Assembly (NCBI GenBank): GCA_018524725.1 | Contig: JAEUWP010000238.1 | Coordinates: 17,763 to 81,762, forward strand | Length of the DNA: 64,000 nt | DNA from: Podaxis mareebaensis | Taxonomy: Eukaryota; Basidiomycota; Agaricomycetes; Agaricales; Agaricaceae | Direction of reading: 5' to 3' | Part shown: positions 11,391-20,685 of the stretch, one piece after another | Position numbering within the stretch: the stretch's first letter is position 1 | Layout: the number at the start of each line of letters is the position of its first letter | Notes under the pieces: generated by a model | The model's database searches: none | Told to the model about the DNA's origin: nothing | What the model saw: only the letters and a program-made list of their open reading frames with translations | Program-made: the position numbers and the translations under genes

Positions 11391-14311
11391 ATGTCTACCT
11401 CAGAGAAAGACCCGCCAAGGTGCCTCTTACTATGTCCCTAGTCTTCGCAACCTGAACGCCATTTCAGCACGCCTCCAAGATCCAAGTCTTTTCATACGGG
11501 CTCGTGAGGACTATCTGCATTATCTTCATTGCTCTGCTTTCTATGTCGTCTCACCCTTTGCTTTAAAATCAATTCCACGCCCAGCTCGCACAGTTCCTGG
11601 GGCGGTGGATCCGCTGTAACCAGCCACCGGGAGGAAATTGGACGCGAGATGGACATCGAAATGTTGGTCTGTGATGTCGAAGAGTTTCAAGCCTCCTATC
11701 TACCGTTCATTCCTGCCGAAGAAGGCGTCACGGCTTATGTTACAAGGCTAAAGAACGCCGGCCTTCTTGTTCTATCGGCGGATGATAACGGGCTCCAGTG
11801 GAGTGACTTTCCCAATTCTCCTTCAAAACTCAAAGCCAACGAGGCCGCACTGTTCTCCGTGTTCGAAAAAATTGCGAAGGAACTGGCCAATTACACCTTC
11901 TCTTCCACCGATAGCGATGGCAGGCTTGCCAAAGCCCATCTTCAGTACCGTGATTGCCCCAACACGAACCTCGCTTCGGAACTCGAAGGTGCAAACTTTG
12001 GGATAGATGGGTGTTTCGAGCTCAACAACGCGTCCAGACTTTGGTCGGGTTCGGAAAAGTTGGTGGCTCCGGATACTGTGGTCGTTGCTGAGTACAAGAA
12101 ACACGAGAAACATACGCTCGACGTGCGGCATTCCTTGTCTTTCATCCGTATACATTCTGATCTCCTTTCAGAATCGCTTGAAGCTGGTTTCTGCAGCAAG
12201 CCATATCATGAACGACGATCCTCGGCGCATGTTCATGTTCGGGGTAGGTGTCCGGGCTCGAAACTGCCACAGTGAAGCTAAAACTAATGCACGGTCAGAT
12301 TAGGGTGGAGGATGGCATGATGTCCTTGTGGTACTTCTCCCGTTCGCACTCGACAAAGTCCAAACCATTCGACTTTACCAAGGCAAGTTGTAATCCCTAG
12401 CGGTGTCTTGACCTCAATAATTACAACCTCCACCAGAACCCCAGGATCTTGATATCGATTTTCCTCTCGCTTTTATTTGACGATGAGAAAGGACTCGGCT
12501 ATGATCCAAATGTTCGTCGTTGCTGTGGAGATATCATTCACTACGAGTACGAGGTTCCGGCGGAGGATGGTTCTCGTTATTATAGGACCTGTAGAGCGTT
12601 GTCCAGCTATCGTTCGCTTGGCATCAGTGGACGTATGACCCGGGTTTGGGAAGCAGTTCAGATCTCTGGGTTCGGGGGCTCGGTCCTCCTTCCCTCGACC
12701 CCGGTCGCCCTCAAAGACGTATGGTTGGATGAGGGCGCAATGACGGAGCGCCAGATCCAGACCAAGATTTTCGACGCGGTCGAGGATGAATGCACCAAGC
12801 ATAAAGGCGGTCGGAAATCCCGTCTCGATCTCATTGCTCCACTGCGTAAAACGATGGGAGGGACGCCACTTGAGATCATCGTTGGCGGCAAATATCGGGA
12901 TTACTTCATGAATATCAGCTGCGATGGCAAAGGACAGAGGCTGAAGAATAAACCAAATAGTGCCACTCCCGTGCGGGGGCTTTTCTCTTCAGAAAATCCC
13001 AAGGACGTTAGTTCCCGAAGTCGCCGCATTCCGAACGCAGATCAGAGTCGAAATATGGGCACCCCAGTTCATCCCTTTCAGCGCAGCCCCCATACCGACG
13101 TTGCTCATCATCAAATCCATCAAAACCGAAGTTACCGTGCCAAGGAACGTTACTTCCTTGTTTATGAAGATGTTTGCACAGCACTTCATGACGCACCCAA
13201 TCTTCCGACATCGTTTAAGGCGCTTCTCGACGCGTGGATGGGTACGTAGACGCGGCGAAAGAAAGACCTCTTACTAATTCTAATTTAGCCCTCATTGTTA
13301 TGTTCGTCGCCAACTGGGTTCATCGTGATGTCAGTACAGGAAATATTCTTTTTCTGGGTAAGGACGTGAAGGCTCAAGGTAAATTGAGCGATCTGGAATA
13401 CGCCAAGGAATTTCAATTGGCCTCGCCCAGCTCGACGGATCCCAAAACAGTGAGGGTATCCCAATTTTTTTGGTACTTCATTGCTGATCCATTTGTAGGG
13501 TACACCTTTTTTCATGGCATATGAGCTCTTAACTGGTGCGCTCCTTTTTCGCCCGATGGACAACCCGCCAAGCTCGCACGAAGATGCTGAGGCTATAGTC
13601 ACGATGTTGGAAGAGACAGGAGAATATGTGCAAGCGGGGCAACCGGAGCTTCCTACGGGAACACCATATCCAGTTGTGTACAACTTCCAGCACGACCTGG
13701 AATCCCTTTGGTGGATTGCATTGTGGATCCTCACCGCTCGGGTTGACCACCCGGCCTCACAACTCTACGCACAATTAATCTTCATCAATGGGTTGCAGTG
13801 CTCCAACGAACGTGCAAACGTCTTCACGCGAGAAGATCATTTAGCCGCTCAACTGCGAGAAGTGTTGCACGAAAAGCTTCACTCCTTTATTGGCTATTCG
13901 GCTGACTTCGGCAAGTTGTTGTGGAGCGCATATATGCAGCGAGAATAGGCGAAGAGAATGAGCGACTCAGAGACATATCCGTCCATTTATCAAGACTTCG
14001 TGACGAAGCTGATCTCCTGCCTTGGATTGGCAACAAACATGAAGGAAGCTCTGCCATTGGTTGATCTCCACCTCCGACGATATGTGGAACCGATAACTGG
14101 ACCCTCTGCAGCGAGTTCTACAACTGAAGTGACCTCCACTACATCAACAACTGATCATCCCGCACCCGACCCTACGCCTGGGCGCGCACCTAAACGATCG
14201 CTCACGCCTGGAATGGGTGATGGTCATACGCAGGATTCTGGAGTTGCCATTACCAAGAGGCCTCGCACGTCTCTACATCCGGACCGTGTCCGCGTAGTTC
14301 ATCTGTCTTGA
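11391..14311 (+). CDS. FunK1-type fungal protein kinase, with in-frame TAG at 13946
   Basis: Eight exons (11391-11419, 11468-11503, 11585-12122, 12172-12243, 12299-12382, 12437-13241, 13289-13449, 13499-13948) encode 724 residues to the first stop. Family landmarks: DTVVVAEYKKHEKHTLD, NDDPRRMFMFG, MMSLWYFSRSHSTKSKPFDF, SLLFDDEKGLGYDP, VALKDVWLDEGAMTERQIQ, then kinase motifs WVHRDVSTGNILF (catalytic HRD and Asn), KLSDLEYAK (DLE in place of DFG, usual for FunK1) and GTPFFMAYELLTG. The frame stays open after TAG to 14311 and resumes family-like sequence (SETYPSIYQDFVTKLI, then a Ser/Thr/Pro tail with a basic KRPRT patch), so the stop looks like a recent nonsense change or a base error. Intron 5 starts with GC (AAG/GCAAGT). 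FunK1 genes are expanded in mushroom-forming fungi and are often linked to development; the target is unknown. Confidence 0.85.
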
Positions 14312-14519
14312 TACCCATCCAAACCAGTTTCGGGAATTATTAATAATCAATACTAATGTATCCACAACGTATACCCCTTTCTGGCTGTATGATATGCTAG
14401 ATTACTGTACAGCATTTTTTCCATGGTGCTTGAGCTTCCGCACAGCGGATTCTGCGTCAAAAAAAAACCGATGCCTTGATGCAGTCTTGAGATAGCAGAA
14501 TCAAATGGCTCTCCGATCA
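14312..14519. other. 3' region of FunK1
   Basis: Short AT-richer stretch containing an A-run at about 14460. No gene seen. Confidence 0.4.
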
Positions 14520-14720
14520 CCGGTGCAATCTGTGCGTCTCAAACGCCTTGCCAAGCCACAGGTATTAAGGGTGCTGAAAGTCGAGCTTTGAAACGACGAG
14601 ATAGCCACCCTAACGGTGTCAAGTTCGGGTGATTATGCACGTCCCAAAAATTTCCTTTGCTGTAACAAACGTAAACGAGTTTACATACTTGGCAGACGCG
14701 ACCGTGCGATAACGATTTAC
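14520..14720 (+). pseudogene. 3' remnant of the F-box-like gene
   Basis: Corresponds base-for-base, with many substitutions, to the end of exon 2 and intron 2 of the gene at 9580-11060: CTTGCCAAGCC, GAAACGACGAGATAGCCACC, GGTGATTAT. The donor at the exon end has become GCACGT and the frame is broken. No upstream F-box or LRR part is present here. Confidence 0.7.
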
Positions 14721-15084
14721 TTGGCCCAGATATACAATGTGATGAAACGAAGGCAACGGAGCTGTAGTAGCTGTCTGGGCTTTATTAACTCCGCTCTACA
14801 TGCCCCTAGCCATTTTAGCTCGTAATCATCGCGACGGTTCATGTTTAATCATTGCTGACGTCGATACTGTGTCGTTTTGCTGCCTGTGCGAAGACAGGAC
14901 ATTCCGGGGATTACTGGTATACTGATGCTCTGAGATTTCCCCGACATTATTCACTTCTTGTTCAATTGTATGAGGTTCCGGTTTCCCTGGCACGGGTTTT
15001 ATATTGGACCGCTGGGGATCTTCCAGGTCTTCTTGCACCCGGTTAGTAGTTTGAATCTGGGAAGGACCATCATTATTTGTCAAA
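14520..15084. repeat. Diverged direct repeat, right copy (flanks FunK1)
   Basis: Same orientation as 10840-11309. It includes a remnant of the F-box 3' end and the last part of membrane gene B. Similarity fades beyond the GGGAAGGACCAT motif near 15057-15073. Coordinates are approximate. Confidence 0.8.
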
Positions 15085-16999
15085 GGGGGTAGCCGTTCGC
15101 TTAAGAGTCTCGTTCTCTCTAGTCCAAGCCGCAATCCAGCGCCTTGATCCGAGGTTAAAACAGGTGGGATATTGGTGCCTAGTGTGCCCTGTGCTGCTGT
15201 ATCCGTTGAATCCACGGGCTCGGGAGGGATATGGACAACGGATAAGATGATCGGGCTGGTTGGCACCGCCTCAAGACTGGAGGCTAAGCTTGGCAAAGAT
15301 GAAGAACTTTCTGTGCGGCTCGTAGTAGATTGAGGCCGCATCGCTGGCCGCGGTGGAATGACGGGTTGTGACCCGGCGGTAGCGATGGGCGATTGGGGCG
15401 TCGGTGACCTGGGAGGGGTAGGTGACACGACGTCCACACATGGGGACTTCGGCCTTTTGCCGCTTCGTGGTGAATTCCTGAAGCCTGCTATCCTGTTGCT
15501 CCAACTCTCGTCCATTTTGGAACCGTATCGCCATAGGGTGCTGATGATGAGAACTGCATAGACGACTCCGATGGCGAAAACCCAACAAATGAATAGTCGG
15601 AAAGCCAAATCTGATCTCGGACCGATTTCTTGTATAGGATGACTATGTCGCACTCGCCACATGAAGGCCATGATGCAAGCAATGTACGCAATGATTGACC
15701 TAACGATCTTCAGAGACCCGACTCTGGCACTCAGTTGACGCCTTACCAGACAAACCAGATAGCTGGCATGGCCAGCATAACCCAAATATTCCATACTATG
15801 GTTTGATTGCGCTGTGATTCCTGCCGCATGGTAATGTGAATCATAAATATAACTTAATCTCTGGACGAGCACTTACTATGGCCCATTCCGTGGCCTTATA
15901 CGCTCGCCGCATCCCCGAGAATCTAATTATAAAAAAACAGCCATATAACATGCTGAATAGCGCACAGATGAGGGAAGATAATGCCGCGTAACGTGTAACC
16001 GCATCAGCATTTGCTCCGTCAACCTGAAGAATCGTCAAAATTCCCCTAGAAGTAGATCAGATCTCCTCAAAATGAAAGTCATGGTTAGATTACTTACGAA
16101 AGCAAAAGACCTGATATGATATTGAGGGTTTTCCATTCTCGCATAAGGTTATCAATAAATTCTTCCCAGTTCTTCTTCAGCCGTGAGTATGCCTTAGGCA
16201 TCTTTTGTCCATGCGAGTGTTCATCAGCACTACCTCTCAGTCCCATATCCTTCATCTCCTCCAACGTAAGGTGTGCACCCACAAAAATCTGGTCAACCCT
16301 GGAGAAATACATGTACGGCAGACGGAGAAGACAGTGAAGGTAGATCTGACCCGGAATGACAACGGTAAGAAGTGTGATGATGTACAACTTGAGCGATGCC
16401 TGCTCTGCCGTTGTTGGCGAATCGTAGATGTTGAGGTGCGCAGTCTTCTCCACATCGGTTTGGATGGGCAAAAAGGAATCAGAGAAGACTGCAGAAGGCA
16501 CTCTTTGGTGAAAGCCACGGTGGTCCTGCACCAAGGCTGGTGAAGTGGAACAGGTATCTGCAGGACCTAGTGTTGATGTGTTCAAAGTTTGACGTGGGCG
16601 ATCCTGCTGACTCTCCCTGCACTCAGCAGGCAATGGCAGCTCGAGGCCCATAGTTGTCGTATCCATAGCGTTCCGTCTTTGTGGTACAGCGTGAACAGGA
16701 TAAATATCGACAGACCGCCCTCGGGGCTCTAGATCTATTGTCTCGCCATCCGGCCTGGGGTACGACGTGTCACCGGCGCTTCTGCTGCTGTCTGCATAGT
16801 ACGGGACATAGGCTAGAGTAGCAAGGTCCGGAGCAGACTGAGTGACCTTGCGCAGTGAAGGGCTCGTGGGACGACGCCTAGCGAGTGAATGCGGTAGGCC
16901 GATTTCATTGACATTGTTGATGTTATTGCGTCTCTGTTTATTCTGAATACGAAGAGAAATTGACGCCGTGAAAGGATCAACAGACTTGTAAGGATGCAT
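14826..16999 (-). CDS. Multi-pass membrane protein, Agaricomycete family of unknown function, paralogue B
   Basis: Exons 16999-16098, 16045-15877 (169 nt), 15820-15747 (74 nt) and 15699-14826 give about 672 residues. Same architecture as A and C: a disordered N-terminus with the shared HPYKSVDPFTASI block, the core IYLHCLLRLPYMYFSRVDQI ... REWKTLNIISGLLLS, hydrophobic segments around SLICALFSMLYGCFFIIRF, IWVMLAMPAIWFVWSII and LFICWVFAIGVVYAVLII, and a Ser/Pro-rich tail. It lacks the Arg-Ser domain of A. The open frame continues upstream to 17098 but begins there with TTG; 16999 is the first ATG, and a short upstream exon cannot be excluded. Its last about 260 nt lie in the right direct repeat. 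It is transcribed in the same direction as C, which lies just upstream, so B and C are tandem duplicates. Function unknown. Confidence 0.85.
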
Positions 17000-17491
17000 A
17001 CACCTCTCTGAGAGACTTTTGGATCGGCTAGTTAAATCTCGACTTGGGGAGAGATCTGGGAGGTTTGCAACGGTGAAAGGTTGTCTTGGGAGTACCAAAC
17101 GGGTGGGAAGGCCAGAAGACGCTCATCTCTGAATCGTGGACTCTTTTCTCAAGCTCACGGGCGCCAGGAAGAGCTCAGTTAAGCTTCTGTCAGAACGAAT
17201 ATGGGCCGTGTTCGTGATGCGGTGACCTCAAGTTATATCCTCGTGATCGTCCTATGTTTATGATCATGAACTGAAGTAATAATTTCTCCATCGGCCGTAG
17301 AAGAATATTTTTCTGTAGCTTGGGTATTGACATATTCAAAAGCAGTGTATACTATATACCGAGGGAAGATACTCCAGAGGCACGCTATCAGTGAATAAGA
17401 GGCGGTTGGTGGTGCTCTCCGCTGAGGTACCACCCTGAAGCCTCAGTTGGAGTGGGAACCCTAGGGCGTCTGAATCCTTGACGCAACCTGG
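17000..17491. other. Spacer between membrane genes C and B
   Basis: Promoter and 5' UTR of B and the 3' end of C. A 66-codon minus-strand frame (17233-17433) has no motif. No gene supported. Confidence 0.4.
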
Positions 17492-19682
17492 TCAGCCTTC
17501 AATATTTGAATGTGTGGCATCGACAGCGTCTGAATCCACGTGTTGATCCCCTCTGATCGGTGAAATTATTCCTCCTGCAGCAGCTTCCGAGTGCAGTTGC
17601 CTTGGTTCTGTCGAGGTTTCATCTACTGATCTTCGCGTTCCTTGGGAACCCCCAGCTCCTTCATCCACGTCTGGGGAAGATGGTTCATCCAATTCACCAG
17701 GTTTTCCGAAGTAAAGTCCCAATGCTCCGTTTTGCTCTGCCTGGGGATTATCGGTCTCGGCCACGCTTTGTGGTGAACCGGGTCGTTCGCCTTCAGGTGA
17801 CATTCTATGAAGATGCGCAGGAAGTATAGCATAGGTAGGGGATAATGACCTGCGTCCACGTAATGGGCTGGGTGATGGGGGATTATGCCGAGTCCTAGTG
17901 AACGAAGCCTGTAACGGTGACGATGGTTTTGTAGGAATAACAGGTGTCTGTGGTGAAAATAATGGGGGCGGGGTCGACTTTGGAGGTGGGGTAGCCTCGA
18001 CAACTCCAACATTTGGAACTGGAGACGATGGCTCACGCAGCAACTTGAGTTTCTCCCAGTATGATTTCCTGAACTCTTTAATCCGACACTTCCAAGCTCT
18101 GTCCATGCTGGAACCGTATCGCCGGAGCGTGTTGACGATAAGTATAGCGTAAAGGATTCCGATCCCCAATACACAACAGATGAAGATCCGAAAACCGCCT
18201 TCTGTTGCGGATCCGATTCGAGGAACCACCTCTGCATTTGGTTCGTTAGGTCGGATTCGCCACATGAAAGCCATAATGCATGCGATGTACGCAAGAATTG
18301 ACCTGCGCATGTATTCAGTACCTTCATCTCGCTGCTAAAGGGCCGACTCACCAGACTAGCCAAATCGCTGGCATTGCCAACATAACCCATACATTCCAGA
18401 ATACTGTTTGTTGATGTTGGGCCTCCTGTATACAGGATGCTAAGTAACGAGTGATTGGGGGGCAGTATCATACCTACGATCGCCCATTCTGCTGCCTTGT
18501 GGACTCTTCGCATTCCCGAAAACCTAACAATAAAGAAGCAACCATATAATAGGCTGAGAAGCGCGGAGATCAGGGACCAGAATGCCATAAAGCGGGTGAT
18601 GGGGTCAGACTGTGCACCATCAATCTGAAAAATCGTCAGGATACCCCTGGTAAACATATAATAACCACTTTTAGCTTATAAGTAGAACGAGGGATCGGCG
18701 GGGCTTACGAAAGGAGCAACCCAGAAATGATATTGAGCGTCTTCCACTCTCGCATGAGGTTGTCGATGAAACGCTCCCAGTTCTTTTTCAGCCGTGAGTA
18801 AGCCTTCGGCATTTGAGAGTATGGTCCCTGCGAATCCTCAGCAACGCTATCTCTCAATGCCATCTCTTTAATCTCCTCCATCGTAAGCTGCGCGTCCTGA
18901 AATATTTGGTCCACGCGGGAGTAGTACATGTATGGCAACCGGAGGAGGCAATTGAGGTAGATTTGTTGAAGTAGGACGTTAGTAAAGAACACCACCACCT
19001 TCTCCCTCCGCGTAATTTCCTGGACTTCCGTGGGTGAATGTTGAGTACTTAAGGTGGAAGCTTTCTCGTCGCCGTCTTCCGGTAAGGACAGGTCTGAGAC
19101 TTGGCCAAAAAGCGAACCAAATCTACGGAAATGACCGCGGTGGGGGGATGGCGAGGAGGATTGCTTGTGTAGGCGACGTGCCGTCAAGGATTGAGCTGAA
19201 GGGCTCTGTCTCGGTTTCCTGATTCCATTTGCTTGGGCGGGAAAGGGAAGTTGATAAGGGTTCTCGGTGTACGACTGATTCACTAGCGCCTGCTGAATGT
19301 CGTCGGGCCCTGGAGAACTGGGAGGGAGAGTCACATCGATAGCATTCCTCCTCGCAGGAATCGGGACGGACGGGGAAGTGGGACGCCGTCCCTGGCTGTT
19401 CGTACTCTCCAAGGAAGGTCGGTTTCCTCCGATTATGTTTAGGCTTTGGCTGGAACGGCCAGTTTCGTGAGACGTACGTGGGGGACCAGGGCCCGCAGTG
19501 CGTGGTGGGCCAATCTCATCTACGCTGTTGATTGTGTCACGCCTGCGATTGTTCCAGACGCGGAGCGGAATAGAGGCGGTGAAAGGGTCGACAGGCTCGT
19601 AAGGGTGTTGTATCACTTCGCCTGCTGAGTGATCACCTTCAGCTGGGTGGGATGCAAGATGAGGAGTTTTTGAGTCCTGCAT
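17492..19682 (-). CDS. Multi-pass membrane protein, Agaricomycete family of unknown function, paralogue C
   Basis: Exons 19682-18709, 18646-18478 (169 nt), 18425-18352 (74 nt) and 18302-17492 join in frame to about 675 residues. The N-terminus is disordered with HPYEPVDPFTASIPLR and a low-complexity Ser/Pro/Arg region. The core reads QQIYLNCLLRLPYMYYSRVD then ERFIDNLMREWKTLNIISGL. Hydrophobic segments follow around SLISALLSLLYGCFFIVRF, NVWVMLAMPAIWLVWSILAY and IFICCVLGIGILYAILIV, and then a Pro/Ser-rich tail. The start at 19682 (MQDSKTPHLAS) is chosen over the longer frame to 19865 because it sits just ahead of the shared block. Closest in sequence to B. Transmembrane topology and function are inferred only. 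Confidence 0.85.
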
Positions 19683-20685
19683 TGTCCGGGAACAATTTGG
19701 AAGCAGTAAAGCTTGGGAACGATCGCCTTGATGAGCAGCACTTCTGTATTGGAGCACACCATTCGCAAGGAAGCGCCTGCGAAGCCTGTCATTAATTAGA
19801 TCCTGTGAAAATTTTATGAGCCTTCGTGAGTTCTGTGATGATCGTCGTAATCTTACCCACTTCAAGGATTACTGTACGCAGGTGAGGTCCCAATGAGCAC
19901 CTGGTTCTGCTAGCGCGTGCCACGCCTCGACACTAGTCTGCCCGAGGTGATATTTGCATTTGCAATTGTTTCATTGATGTACGAGTCAGATCCATGTTTA
20001 TCATCGGCCAAGGTGGTCAGTCAGGGCACCAACCTGTGGAGATTCACAGGTGCGCTAAAACGATACATTAACCAGAAGCGTGTTCTACACAACCTCGAGA
20101 TACAATATGTAGGATACCATGGTAAGAAAAGGTCAACAAGCCAAGGAATACGGAGTAGGGATGAGGGGAGACTGGGAAGGAAATAGGCCAGGGTGTGGCA
20201 TCTAAAGACTAATCGGTAGTAGCGCGAGGTTGTGACACGGATACAACGGTCATTATCGAAAGCAAGAAGACAAAAGCGTTAAGCGAAGGAGGATGCAGAA
20301 AGTACTATGGGCGGACGTACATGAAAATAAATAAGAAGCTGAAGAAAGAAGTCAAGTGTAAGTGTGAAATCCGTTGCGGAATCTGTCCTTGTAGAACGAT
20401 CCCTCCGCCCGAACATATGTAAAACAGAACGCGAAAGGTCAGCGAAAAGGCGAGGCAAGAAGTAAGCGATCAACTGAAAACCCAAACTATATAATAACAT
20501 ATCCGTCAATATAACCAAGATCGATAATAGGTGAGAAGCCAATGCATCAAAAAGGGATATCGTCGCCAGGAAAGCGATGAGGCAAGCGGCAAATTAAACT
20601 GTACACACGGGAGAACTGAAACAACGCAAAGTCCAGAGTGAAAGAAAGCAAGGGACGGACATAAAACGAGGGGCGCCAAGGAGTA
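19683..20685. other. Intergenic between membrane gene C and the GATA factor
   Basis: Contains the promoter of C and, at its right part, the 3' UTR of the GATA gene. An 87-codon hydrophobic minus-strand frame (20279-20542) lies in the presumed 3' UTR and has no family resemblance. No gene supported. Confidence 0.4.
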
